Below are positions 19,448-30,662 of a stretch of 64,000 nt of DNA, one piece after another. Every line of letters starts with the position of its first letter. Positions within the stretch are counted from its first letter, which is position 1. Source of the DNA: Zygnema cylindricum (lineage: Eukaryota; Streptophyta; Zygnematophyceae; Zygnematales; Zygnemataceae); assembly GCA_037447655.1 (NCBI GenBank), contig JBBHKE010000508.1, positions 76,473-140,472 on the forward strand, in the 5' to 3' direction. The translations under genes were made by a program, and so were the position numbers. The notes beneath the pieces were generated by a model. It had not been told where the DNA came from, ran no database searches, and saw only the letters and a list, made by a program, of their open reading frames with translations.

Positions 19448-20643
19448 GATACACTCTCAGGAGCTATTATGAATCCTACCAAACAGCTGTTCTTAAGTGC
19501 TCACCAATTATTATATAAGCATCCAAACTTCACAAAACTCTATCACAATATAGAGTAGCATAAACAGTGATAACTCCCAAAGTTTAAACACAATTGACCC
19601 GACAACACTAAAGATATAATACTCAGAAGTTTCCCAAAAACTGTCTGCAGTTTTACTACTTGGAAGTCTAGATGCATAATATGTTATGAGTCCTAAGTCT
19701 TATACTTGTGTTGAACTGGCAACACCAGTGTACTTGAGAGGTACATCAAACCACCAAGCTACCACTAAGCTGTCAAGCTACCATTGAGCTATCACTAAGC
19801 TACCACTGAGCTATCACTAAGCTACCTAGAATCGTATCTATCGCAGTTGCTCTATCCTGTATAGAATCACATTAAGAATATCAGACGCTGCGTTGTCCGT
19901 ACGGACCATATCAAATATAATCGTGGTTGCGTTGTCCTGTCTGTGTTGCAGCTTCGCTGTTTCGCTGCTTAGCTGCTTCGCTGCTCTGTTGCTGCGCTGC
20001 TCTACTGTATAGCAGCTGCTCTGCTGTATAGCAGCTGCTCTGCTGTATAGCAGCTGCTCTGCTGTATAGCAGCTGCTCTGCTGTATAGCAGCTGCTCTGC
20101 TGTATAGCAGCTGCTCTGCTGTATAGCAGCTGCTCTGCTGTATAGCAGCTGGTCTGCTGTATAGTAACTACTCTGATGTATAGCAGCTGCTCTGTTGTAT
20201 AGCAGTTTCTCTGCAGTATAGCAGCTGCTCTGCTGTATAGCAGCTGCTCTGCTGTATAGCAGCTGCTCTGCTGTATAGCAGCTTCTCTGCTGTATAGCAG
20301 CTGCTCTGCTGTATAGCAGCTGCTCTGCTGTATAGCAGCTGGTCTGCTGTATAGCAACTACTCTACTGTATAACAGCTGCTCTGCTGTATAGCAGCTTCT
20401 CTGCAGTATAGCAGCTGCTCTGCTGTATAGCAGCTGCTCTGCTATATAGCAGCTGCTCTGCTCTATAGCAGCTGCTCTGCTGTATAACAGCTGCTCTGCT
20501 GTATAGCAGCTGCTCTACTGTATAGCAGCTGCGCTGCTCTGTTGTATAGCAGCGGCGCTGCTCTGTCTGTATAGCAGCTGCGCTGCTTTGTTTGTAATGC
20601 AGCTGCGCTGCTGTGAGACTGAAAGCTTTCCAAAAAGACAACA
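19389..20643 (-). repeat. 5' LTR of element D (1255 bp)
   Basis: Same ends as the D 3' LTR (12893-13772) but 375 bp longer, almost wholly because its 19-bp minisatellite (about 19990-20610) has roughly 30 units instead of about 12. Outside the repeat the two LTRs are very similar. Confidence 0.92.
19990..20610 (-). repeat. Expanded 19-bp minisatellite in the D 5' LTR
   Basis: About 30 head-to-tail 19-base units, many identical (CTGCTCTGCTGTATAGCAG), with variants such as TATAGTAACTACTCTGATG at two places about 190 bases apart, suggesting a higher-order duplication. Since 19 is not divisible by 3, each frame cycles through all phases and gives a 19-residue peptide repeat. Confidence 0.92.
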
Positions 20644-21106
20644 AGTATACATCTAACCAGTTTGAGGATTTTCTGGAGGAAGACAAACTCTATCACCAAA
20701 AGAGAGCTCCAGAAAACTTGGAATAGAATGGGGTAGCTAAAAGGTTAAATAGATTAATAAGTGGTAGTGCCTGAAGTATGTTGTCAGATAAGAAGATAGG
20801 AAAAAGGTTTTGGGCAGAAGCAATGAACTGTGCTAATTACCTCAAAAATAGAGTTCTTACTTTAGTTATAAAAGATCAAACACCGTATGAGAGATGGACA
20901 GGTCGGAAACCATACATATCTCACTTAAAGGTTTTCGGTAGTCAAGTATTCAGTCTAGATACTGATTGGTCTAATTGGTAGCTATATCCTAAAGGAAAAC
21001 CGAGATACTTATTAGGATATGATGAGGATGTTAAAGGATATAGAGATTATGTTCTAAAAATGGAAGATATAATCTTTGTAAAACATCTAGTAGTTATGGA
21101 CGAAGG
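20644..21106 (+). pseudogene. Element B integrase fragment between D and A2
   Basis: Resumes element B at the codons broken at 12892 (YTSNQFEDF) and runs through LSDKKIGKRFWAEAMNCANY and HLKVFGSQVFSLDTD to VVMDEG, with stops such as the one after WSNW near 20979. It is broken at 21106 by A2; the next residues (KFVDPFKYTKS) follow at 27472. Confidence 0.88.
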
Positions 21107-22109
21107 TGCAATTATGTGTCCCCCATTTGGATCAAAATTGAAGAAGCCTTTAGGTGGTTTTCAACTAACCCACTTTCAACTAGAGCAACTGCCACCCAAG
21201 CAGACAGATAGATAATCTAACTGCACCTTTGTGAAGTTTGGAATCCCGTGAGTCCATAGCAAGAAAAATCACTGAAAACGCCCAACCAGGCGATTAATTA
21301 TGGAGTAACAAAGATGCCAATATATATACAAGCTTATTGGGAGAGAGGCGGCTACCTCCTCAATTCTCTAAGCCCTAAACCCTCTCATAACTCCTATTCA
21401 CTGAAATACCGAACCAATTAGACGACTGTACAGTTCAGAAAGGTACTACGGCCGATGTACTTTGTGTACGGTCTGTGTACGACAACGCCATGGAGTGGAC
21501 GTCTGTCTCCTTTGGACCTGTCCTCATGTTCTCCAGATTTTCCTCTTCTCAATGACATCATGCCACGTATCGCCAGGTCATGTCACGACCAAAAACCACC
21601 AAGGCTGCCATTCTGGGATCTCGGCGGCGTGTCGGATTAAAACCGGCTTTAAACAACAGCCGTTCAAAAACTAATGTCGGGTGCATTTGTTTTGTGCGTA
21701 CTAAGACTCTAACTAGTTTGTATGTATTCTATTTGTATTTCCGTTAAATTCATTAGTCGCTTATCTATTGTTTAAATAGCTATCAAACCCTATGTATCCT
21801 AACTGACAGACTGGTAAGGGTTGACGGCTACGCCTCGCTTTATCGGTCGGAGGTTCGAGTCCTGCCGGACTCAACCTTTTTGGTTGAGAGTGACTTAGGT
21901 TTTTTGTTGAGAGTGACTTAGGTCACTCTTAAGCCCTGCCTTTGGAGATAAGGCAGCCATGGCTCCATCGCCCTCTCTCACCTTCAGTGACTACAACAAG
22001 TATGGGGGTTAGAGAGAGAAGGTGGAGGCAGGCTGCCTATGCTTTCTTTTCCCTTTATATTTTTATTAAGACCTAGAATATATCCCCCCTAAGTCTAGTG
22101 ATTTCAACA
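21107..22109 (-). repeat. 3' LTR of A2 (1003 bp)
   Basis: Family A LTR, minus orientation. The B box GGTTCGAGTCC is at 21852-21862 and a T5 run at 21877-21881 on the plus strand. A short local duplication around 21888-21925 repeats the TTGAGAGTGACTTAGGT block. Confidence 0.9.
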
Positions 22110-22700
22110 CTCCCCTTATTTTCTTGTCTAATTTTAGTTTCTCTTTTAATCCACACTTTTCTCTACAGAATTTTAGCTTAGGAGATGGCATAGGCTTTGT
22201 CATCATATCAGCCACCATTTCCCCATCACTCCTATTCACCAAATTCACAATTTTATTTTCTACCTTTTCCCTCACAAAACTCAATCTTATGTCCATATGC
22301 TTAGCTTTGAAATGATGTTTTGGATTAGCTGCAATTGCAATTGCAGCCTGATTATAACAAAACATTTTATGCACTCCCTTCTTCATGTACCCCAATTCTT
22401 GCATCAAAGACTTCACCCACATCAGCTCTTTCACAACAGAACAAGAGGCCATGTACTCAGCCTCCATAGTGGACTGGGCAACAACCTTTTGTTGCTTGCT
22501 GCTCCAACAGCAAGCACATTCTCCAACATACAATACATACCCAGAAGTGCATCTTCTCATAGGTCCATCCCCATAACTGCCATCACTCGAAGTAGTGATG
22601 TCAATGTGCTCCCCTCCCAAATGCAGCCATATATCTCTAATTCCCACTAGGTATCTCATTACTCCCTTGGCTACCTCCTAATCTCTTTTTTTGGGATCAT
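22110..22700 (-). pseudogene. A2 RNase H
   Basis: The frame 22659-22066 gives RYLVGIRDIWLHLGGEHIDI, SSDGSYGDGPMRRCTSGYVL, AQSTMEAEYMASCSVVKELMW and NQAAIAIAANPKHHFK. It reads through the normal stop into the LTR because TAG has become AAG. The usual CDNQ reads CYNQ, losing an Asp of the RNase H site. Confidence 0.85.
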
Positions 22701-22708
22701 TAAGACTT

Positions 22709-23971
22709 CTACTCAGGACTCCAACCGTTGCAGCTATGTCGGGTGTGGTACAGTTCATAAAGTAAAATCAAACTTCCTATAACCTGTGTGTAAGGAATAG
22801 ACTTTATAAATTGCCTCTTTTCTAGACTCATTTGATCATCTAGCATTATCACTCCTCCTTTTACACTCCCATCACTTACTTTTTCCAAGTCCATGGGAGT
22901 GGTACAACTGTTTGCATTCTCCATCTGAAATTTCTCCATCATACTTCCTATAGCCTCTTTCTGAGTAAGTCTAATTATCCTCTTTCCCTTATCCCTTTCC
23001 ATTTGAATTCCCAAAATATATTTAGCCTCCCCTAAATCCTTCATGTGAAATCTACTTCTAATATCTTTCTTTAGCGTGTTTATCTTGTCAATAGACTTAC
23101 TCAATACTAGCAAATCATCCACATAAATCGCAATAAAAATCACACCATTCTCATCCTCAAACATATTAATAGAGTGGTTAAAACTGATCCGAATATACCC
23201 CAGAGTAGTAAGAAACTCATCTAGTTTCTTATTCCATTGTCTCGGGGCCTGCTTCAGTCCATATAAGGACTTTATAAGTCTGCAGACTTTGCTTTCCTCT
23301 CCTTCCTCTACAAAACCTTCAGGTTGCCGCATGAAGATTTCCTCCTCTTGTTCACTGTTGAGGTAGGCGGTTTTAATATCCAACCGATGTATCTCCATGT
23401 CTTCCGCTGCTGGTAACCTAAGAAGAATCCTTACAGATGGGAATTGAACTACCGGAGCAAAGGTCTCCTTGTAATCTATCCCCTCTTTTTAGGTGAATCC
23501 TTTTGCCACCAACCGAGCCTTATATCTCTCAATGGTATTATCTGGGTTAAATTATAGTTTCAAAACCCATTTACAACCAATGGGTTTTCTATCTGGTGGA
23601 CAGTCCACCAGCTTCCAAGTATTTGCTTCTATGATGGAAGCCATCTCATCATTTATGGCTCTGATCCATCTCTCTTTCTCCGGACTGTCCATTGCCTCCG
23701 AGTATAATTGAGGCTCATCTGGGTGAGAAAGCTTCGTTACCTTGTGAGCAGCTTGTTTTTCTTGAAGCCTTTTGCTGCTCCTCCCTCCTCCCTCAAAGTC
23801 CGAAGTTGGAATGGAGGGAAGTCTTGGATTCCTCCGCACAGTCTCATCATCTCCCCTATCCATGAAAATCGGTTCTGATTCCTCTTCCTCTGTCTTTTCA
23901 AAGTGTGTAGGAATATGAGGGGATTCCAGTATATCTCCCCCATCTTTTATCTCCCCTGGATCTGCAATCAT
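22709..23971 (-). pseudogene. A2 reverse transcriptase
   Basis: Two frames: 23971-23552 holds the linker (DFEGGGRSSKRLQEKQAAHK) and the start of RT (WIRAINDEMASIIEANTWKL, GCKWVLKL); 23398-22709 holds [40 protein letters not shown] and an intact YVDDLLVLSKS. A stop near 23490 and a frameshift at the CTRPD region (about 22760) break it. The catalytic aspartates survive, unlike in A1. Confidence 0.86.
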
Positions 23972-24000
23972 GTTTTCACTAGTGTCCCTTCAAGGAAGAT

Positions 24001-25146
24001 CTAAGTTCTCCTCACTCTCGACTCAAAACTGATTCTGATTTTCTTAGTGTATTTGAAGGGATCAAAAGACTTTCCTTCATCAATGACAACTAGATGGTTT
24101 ACCAGAATGATATCTTGTTTAGCTAAGTCATAGACTCTATATCCCTTGACATCCTCGTCATATCGCACAAAATATCTCGGTTTCCCTTTAGTATCAGTTT
24201 CCAATTTTTCTTATCGGTGTCAAGACTCTAAACTTGACTACCGAATACTTTCAAGTGAGAGATATTCGGTTTCCTTCCAACCCATCTCTCATAAGGGGTC
24301 ATTCATTTAACAGCTGCAGTGAGTACTCTATTTTTAATGTAGTTAGCACAGTTCATGGTTCTGCCCAAAATCTTCTTCCGATTTTCTCATCAGCCAGTAT
24401 ATCACACTATCTCCCAACGTCCGGTTTAACCTCTTAGCTACCCCATTTTATTATTGATTATTCGGTACAATTTTCAGATGCTGAACTCCGTCATCTCTCA
24501 AGTATTCCTCAAACTCGTTAGTGGTGTACTCTACCCCATTATCACTCCTTATTCGCTTAATGGGGGTTCCGTGCAATTTCTCATTCCAGGCTTTGTATTC
24601 TTTGAAGTACTTTGGTGTGTCACACTTTGTTTTTAGGAAATAAACTCTAAAATATCTGGACTAGTCATCAATAACTGTCAGCATATAACTCTTTCCCCCA
24701 ACCAAGGGTACTCTTGCTGGTCCCCAGATATTTGTGTGGAATAGATCTAGTACTTTCTCACTTTTGTAAGTGGCAATTTTGGGAAAGGGTAGTCTGTGAG
24801 CCTTACCTTGGGCACAATAACTACAATCATCCATTATTTCATTATCCCCAAACTGAATGCCTTCTACCACACCAAGTTTCTTCATTTCCCTTAGCCTATC
24901 AAAATGCACATGCCCCAACCGCTTATGCCAGATCATCAAGCTCGGAACACGACCATAGTAAGCACTCTTCTTTTCATTACTCAAGTTAAGCCTAAACATT
25001 CCTTGGCTACCCTTATCTGCTGTGAAGTATACTTCATCTCTATACTTAGCTGTAAAGACTCCCTTTCTAGTGAAGGTATCAAAATCCTTGTCATCTAATA
25101 TAGAGGTAGACACAAGATTCTTACTCAGCTGAGGAATGTAGTGCAC
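24001..25146 (-). pseudogene. A2 integrase
   Basis: The frame 25146-24661 includes IWHKRLGHVHFDRLREMKK and DCSYCAQGKAHRLPF (complete HHCC site) up to LTVIDD. A stop follows at about 24660, and the catalytic core (24650-24210) is broken into short frames. The C-terminal part is at 24204-24001 (YFVRYDEDVKGYRVYDLAKQ). Confidence 0.84.
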
Positions 25147-25170
25147 ATCTGAGAAGGTGAGAATAAAGTC

Positions 25171-26464
25171 TTACCCTCCAGTAAGACTTTCAGATCTACC
25201 AAGCCCACTAGATCTGTGGTAAGTACTCTCCCATCCCCATACTCTATTTCCACAGTAGGAAATCTTTCTTAGCTTAGTGAAGAGGTGCCTATCCCGACAC
25301 ATATGTATGGATGCAACTAAGTCGATGGTCCATCCCTCCTCTAGAGCTTCCGGAATTGCTCCAAGGGCACACTTCTGTTTCCGAGGGATCTCTTTCTCCT
25401 CTAGATTCTCGTCAAGAAGAAGCTCCCCGTCTTCCTCCTCGGAAGAATCGTCCTCCTCGAAAGAATCGTCCTCCTCGGTCTCTCCTTTTACTCGTGTGAC
25501 CACAAGTGTTTTTTTCTTCCCTCCGGAAGAACCCCCTCCACGATTTTCTTGAAGCCTCAGCTCCGATAGCTTCATGCATTTAGCTATGAAGTGCCCCAGC
25601 TTTTTGCAGAAATGGCAAAGGACCTTTGGAGTCCTTGGTTCTCCAGATTGATCCTTTTCCCCTTTGAAGCTCTTTTACGGCTTCTTTGGATCCTTTCTCC
25701 ACCGGTCCGTTTCAGCAGCTAGAGCTTGATTGCTTTCCTCCTCTCTGGATCTCAATGGTATTCTCTTGCACAAGTATCATTCGGACCACGCTCTTGCACT
25801 TCAAAGCACTATCATCCATTTCTTGCACTCGGTACACTATATATTTATACTCCTCCGGCATCTTCATAATGAGAGTGTTAACTTTCACCTTCACAGTGCA
25901 TGTCCATCCGACACTTTCCATCTCCATGTATAGACAAGAGAGATCGCTGCAATAGTCCAACATCTTTCCTCTTTTGAAAGTGTAACTCGTCAACCTTTGC
26001 TCAACCAGCTCGAGCTCTTGAATGGTGCCAGCTCTATAGATCTCTACTAAGGTCATCGGCAACTCCTCGGCCTTGAAGATGTGAAGGTGAGAGGTCGCCA
26101 AAGCTTGAGTGAGGTGCCTCAAAATGAAGTGCCTGGCATTTATGTTGGTGTACTCTCACATCAAAATGTCGTTTTCCTCGGTCTTCACGGCCACCGCTCC
26201 AATTGCCGTGGCGATAGGAGTGAGAGGTGTCTCCTTTCCTATCCCCTTTTCGGACACACTGCTGTCCCCATTACCTGTCTCCTCCGTTGGAGCAGATATA
26301 GCTGCAGAAATCCTAACTCCTCCAAACCCTAGTGGTGTTCCTTGAGATGGACCTTTCACTTGTCCACTAACAATACCCCAGTATCGTTTCTCACACAATG
26401 CCATAGCTTTCCAGTAAATGAACCCAGATCTGTTGAATATGGGCACCTTAGAGGGTAAGCCCAT
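25171..26464 (-). pseudogene. A2 gag and protease
   Basis: Gag enters from the LTR as MGDTKLQ, crosses the primer-binding site (VMGLPSKVPIFNRSGFIYWK) and continues to about 26156 (GIVSGQVKGPSQGTPLGFGG). Later pieces at 26122-25712 and 25575-25171 carry MRHLTQALATSHLHIFKAEE, an acidic linker (EEDDSFEEDDSSEEEDGE) and the protease site, which reads TIDLVASIHMC. The catalytic Ser-Gly is replaced, so the protease is dead. Confidence 0.85.
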
Positions 26465-26468
26465 AACT
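26454..26468 (-). promoter_or_regulatory. Primer-binding site of A2
   Basis: On the minus strand AGTTATGGGCTTACC directly follows the LTR end TTGCA. It differs from the B/B2 site by three bases and keeps ATGGGC, complementary to the anticodon loop of initiator tRNA-Met. Confidence 0.6.
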
Positions 26469-27466
26469 TGCAATTTTGTGTCCCCCATTTGGATCAAAAT
26501 TGAGCAAGCCACTAGGTAGTTTTCAACTAACCCACTTTCAACAAGAGCAACAGCCACCCAAGCAGACAAAAAGATAATCTAACTGCACCCCTGTGCAGTG
26601 TGAACTCCCCTGAGTCCACAGCAAGAACAATCACTGAAAACGCCCAACCAGGCGATTAATTATGGAGTGACAAAGATGCCAATATTTATACAAGCTTATT
26701 AGGAGAGAGGCGGCTACCTCCTCAATTCACTAAGTCCTAAACCCTCTCATAACTCCTATCTACTAAGGTACGAAACCAATCAGAGGAGTGTATTGTACAG
26801 AAAGGTACTACAACCGATGTCCTTTCTGTACGGCCTATGTTCGACAAGGCCATGGAGTGGACGTCTGTCTCCTTCGGACTTGTCCTCATGTTCTCTAGAG
26901 TTTCCTCTTCTCAATGACATCGTGCCACGTGTCGCCAGGTCATGTCACGTCCAAAAACCGCCAAGGCTGCCATTTCGAGATATCGACGATGGTGAGGGTT
27001 GTCCGATCAAAACCGACTTTAAACGACAGCCGTTCAATAACAAATGTCCGCTACATTTGTTTCGTGCGCACTAAAACACCAACTAGTTTCTATGTATTCT
27101 ATTTGTATTTTCGTTAATCGGATTAGTCACCAATCTATTGTTAAATAGCTATCAAACCCTATGTATCCTAACAGACTTCTACGACAGATTGGTAAGGGTT
27201 GACAGCTACGCCTCCCCCTACCGGTCAGAGGTTCGAGTCCAGTAGGACTCAACCTTTTTGGTTGAGAGTGACTTAGGTCACTCTTAAGTCCTGCCTATAG
27301 AGCTAAGGCAGCCATGGCTCCACCGCCCTCTCTCTCTCCTTCAGTGACTACAAGAAGTATAAAGGCTAGAGAGAGAAGGTGGAAGCAGGCTGCCTGTGCT
27401 TTCTTTTTCCTTTTTATTTAAATTAAGACCTAGAAAATACCTCCCCTAAATCTAGTGATTTCAACA
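26469..27466 (-). repeat. 5' LTR of A2 (998 bp)
   Basis: Family A LTR, minus orientation. The antisense module has its B box GGTTCGAGTCC at 27230-27240 and a T5 run at 27254-27258 on the plus strand. Confidence 0.9.
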
Positions 27467-29424
27467 GATGGAAAGTTTGTGGATCCCTTCAAGTATACAA
27501 AGTCAGTAAAAATCAGATTTGAGTCAAATAATTCCGATGACTTTGAGCTTCCTAACTATCCAGGTTTTAGAGAAGATGACATTCTTGCAGGAACAAATTA
27601 GACCGAAAAGGACTCGGCTGTGGAAACTCCAGTGACAACTCTACTCGAAGCGGAAGACGTGGTGGAAATTGATTCGGAATCAAGGGATAGGGGAGAAGCC
27701 GAGTTTGTTCGAAAGAATCCACGAGAACCATCTATTATGGCCTCAGATTTTGAGGGGGGAAGGAGAAGTAGCAAAAGATTGCATGAAAAACTTGTTAAAA
27801 CAAGGTAACAAAACGATCTCATCAAGATGAACCTCGAACTTATAGAGAGGCGATGACATGTCCAGAAAGGAACCGGTGGAAGACAACCATCAATGAGGAG
27901 ATGGCCTCAATTATGTCAGCCGAAACATTGGAGCAGGTGGATTGTCCACCTAACAGAAAACCAGTCGGTTGTAAGTGGGTTTTTAATTTAAAACTGAACT
28001 CAGATAACACCATTGAGCGCTACAAGGCCCGATTAGTGGCAAAGGGATTTACACAAAAAGATGGAATTGACTACGAAGAAACCTTTGCCTCGGTCGACAG
28101 ATTTCCCTCCGTCCGCATAGTTCTCAGTATGGCAGCAGCGGAAGACATGGAGGTGCACCAGATGGAGATCAGACAGCCTTTTTGCATGGAGAATTGGAAG
28201 AGGAGATCTTCATGCGACAACCCGAAGGATTTGTGGAGGAAGAAGAGGAGAGTAAGGTATGCCGGCTGATTAAATCTCTTTATGGTTTAAAACAAGCGCC
28301 TTGACAGTAAAATAAGAAGCTTGATGAGTTTCTTACCGGTCTGAGATATATCCGGATCAGCTTAGATCACTCAATCTATGTTTTTGAAGATGATAAAGGT
28401 GTTATATTTATTGCAATTTATGTTGATGATTTGCTTGTTTTAAGTTAATCAATCAAAAAAATTTATAAACTGAAAAACGATCTTAAAGGGAGATTTGAAT
28501 TGAAGGATATGGGGGAAGCAAAATATATTCTGGGAATTCAAGTAGAAAGAGACCGAAAAAGGAAGATTATAAGATTGACTTAAAAGGAAGCAATAGGGAA
28601 CATGCTTGAAAAATTTCAGATGGATAAAGCTAATAGTTCTACAACTCCAATTGTGTTAAAGAAGGGAAGTGAGGGGAGTGAGGAAAAAGGAGTTATAGTC
28701 TTAGACAAGGAATTATCTCCTGAAGAACAGAAGTTCATGTAGACTATTCCTTATAGGTAAGGGGAAGTCTAATCTATTTTATGAATTGTACCCGGCCTGA
28801 TTTAGCTGCAGCTGTAGGAGTGCTGAGTAGAACTCTAAATGCTCCCACTAAGAGGGATTGGGAGGCAGCTAAGAGAGTCCTTAGATATTTGATAGGAACA
28901 ATGGATCTATGGCTGCATTTGGGTGGGGAGAATACTGACATCACTACTTGGAGTGATGCCAGTTATGGTGATGCTCCAATGAGGAGATGTACTTCTGGAT
29001 ATGTATTATATGTGGGTGATGGGGCTTGCTATTGGAGTAGCAAACAACAAAAGGTTATTGCTCAGTCCACCATAGAGGCTGAGTATATGGCCTCTTGCTC
29101 TGTTGTAAAAGAATTAATGTGGGTGAAGTCTTTGCCTGATGAGCTTGGTCACCTTAAGAGTGGTGTGCAAAAAAGTTTTTGTGATAATCAGGCAGCAATC
29201 GCTATTTCTGCCAATCCTAAACATCATTATAAAGCCAAACACATGGACATTAGACTCAACTTTATTAGAGAGAAACTACAAAACAAAATAAAAAGTTTAA
29301 GAGTACCGACCAGATAGCAACATGGTAGCAGATATGATGACCAAACCTGTGCCTTCCCCTAAGCTAAATTTCTGCAGGGAGAAGTGTGGTCTAAAATTAA
29401 AGATTGACTAGAAAATAAGGGGAG
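27467..29424 (+). pseudogene. Element B integrase end, reverse transcriptase and RNase H
   Basis: Continues element B after A2: KFVDPFKYTKS, a stop at about 27600, then a linker with DFEGGRRSSKRLHEK. RT spans about 27853-28790 with WVFNLKLNSDNTIERYKARL, a frameshift near 28165, and IYVDDLLVLS followed by a stop. RNase H (28781-29317) is open: TTWSDASYGDAPMRRCTSGY, AQSTIEAEYMASCSVVKELM, DNQAAIAISANPKHHYK. A purine tract (29411-29424) leads into the 3' LTR. It is non-functional overall. Confidence 0.87.
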
Positions 29425-30488
29425 TGTAGAAATTGATGGTCCTTTTTAAGTATTTTTTAGGTCTAAATAGAAATACAGAAAGAAGCCGAGGCAGTCTATC
29501 TCTAAATTCTCTCTCCAACTCCCACACTTGTCGCAATCACTGAGAAGTTGGAGGAAGCTAAAGCCATGGCTACCTAGGCTAGCCAGAGGTTTACGGGAAA
29601 TAGATTAGTTAATTTATTTTATGGTAGTTTATTTACAAAAGGGTTGGTGATGCAAACCAGATTTGATCCTCGTACCTGCCGAAGGTTAGACCCCGGTAGA
29701 CGGTAACCTTATACCTTAGGTCTACAGCTAAAGATACATGTTATACGGTTTGATGTTTAATTAAACATTTCCACGTAGGATATTTCATTTAACGGCGACT
29801 GCTTACGGAATACATAGAGTCAGTTCTGTAGAAGTACAGATTACGGTACGGATAAGAAACAAGTACCGTGCATTTGTTTCTTTAAACGAAACAAATATTG
29901 CGCAAGTATTTATGACGGCTCCAATTCAAATCGGCATTCAATCGAATATACAAGAAGAAAGCAGAGATCGAGGAAGAGATTCTCGACGGTTTGTGGTCAT
30001 CCCCACATCAGATGACACATGGCAAAATTGCGTTGGATCGCGGCATCTCCGGGAATTACGAGACCAAATCCGGATATGACATATGTTGATTTTTAGGCCA
30101 TGTCGTACAATATCCGTATTGAAAGTACACCGATAGCTGTACTTTTGTGTTCGGAAGTGTAATATGATTGGCTCTTTACGTTAGTAGATAGAGTCTGTGA
30201 GAGAGATAGGACTTAGAAAAATTGGTAGATAGGACCCTCACTCCCAGAGAGCTTCTGTACAAAAGGTCAACTTTGACCCTCTATAACTTACTGCTCAAGG
30301 GAGCAAATTCAGAGATTCTTTTTGCTATCGACTCAGGGGAGTCTTGCCTTCACATGGGTGATGGTAGTTAGAGTTTTGGTTTGCCAGGGTAGTAGTTGTT
30401 CTTGCTAAAACACAAAGGGGTGAGGGTTATCCTAGAGACTTCTTGGAAGCTGTCTATTCTGAGGACTTAGGGAGGTCTCAGAGTTTCA
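29425..30488 (+). repeat. 3' LTR of element B (1064 bp)
   Basis: Starts TGTAGAAATTGATGG and ends GAGTTTCA. Complete counterpart of 3649-4635. The antisense GGATCAAATC block lies near 29661, with TTTT just beyond on the minus strand. Confidence 0.9.
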
Positions 30489-30660
30489 CTAGGCTCTCAA
30501 CTACTGTTCCACTTGTGGGTGTTATAACTAAACCAAAAACTGAAGAAAATGACAGAAAAATTTGGGAATATGAAAACACTATAGCAAAATATCTCATACT
30601 TAGATATGTGTCTAAGTCCATAGCTATCACTCTTTTAAATTTAACTCTTTTATATCGGTA
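30489..30660 (+). pseudogene. Element C gag fragment, right of B
   Basis: The frame includes VPLVGVITKPKTEENDRKIW and EYENTIAKYLILRYVSKSIA, copia gag residues that continue the element C gag left of B. It ends in a stop at about 30659. Its first ~84 bases duplicate 3565-3648. Confidence 0.75.
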
Positions 30661-30662
30661 GA

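Larger units (their letters stand above)
12893..20643 (-). mobile_element. Copia element D, full length with an inner insertion
   Basis: A 7751-bp minus-strand element bounded by identical 5-bp flanks AGTAT (12888-12892 and 20644-20648). On the minus strand the order is LTR (20643-19389), primer-binding site, gag, protease, integrase, RT, RNase H, polypurine tract, LTR (13772-12893). An unrelated ~1.35-kb segment (17760-19107) splits gag. D has longer open frames than A1 or A2, and its integrase and RT catalytic residues are visible, so it is among the younger elements here, but several stops and frameshifts remain. Confidence 0.92.
21107..27466 (-). mobile_element. Copia element A2 (family A), full length
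   Basis: A 6360-bp minus-strand element with two LTRs (21107-22109 and 26469-27466), a primer-binding site at 26454-26468 and degenerate gag-pol between. The flanks GAAGG (21102-21106) and GATGG (27467-27471) are a 5-bp target duplication with one mutation. The neighbours on both sides are adjacent codons of element B integrase. Confidence 0.92.
3649..30488 (+). mobile_element. Copia element B, interrupted by A1, D and A2
   Basis: B survives in four blocks: 3649-6296 (5' LTR, gag, protease, start of integrase), 12616-12892 and 20644-21106 (integrase), and 27467-30488 (end of integrase, RT, RNase H, 3' LTR). Without the insertions it is about 6.4 kb, normal for copia. Each block resumes where the previous one stops, which shows the three inserts arrived separately. 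The 5' LTR lacks its first ~77 bases. The coding region has many stops and frameshifts, so B is dead. Confidence 0.88.

Noticed and set aside
19911-20699. Long minus-strand frames repeating SCYTAEQLLYSRAAAIQQ (also at 13363-13773 and 57555-57892)
   Set aside because: They are forced by a 19-bp tandem repeat in the D LTR, which gives the same 19-residue cycle in every frame. No evidence of a protein.
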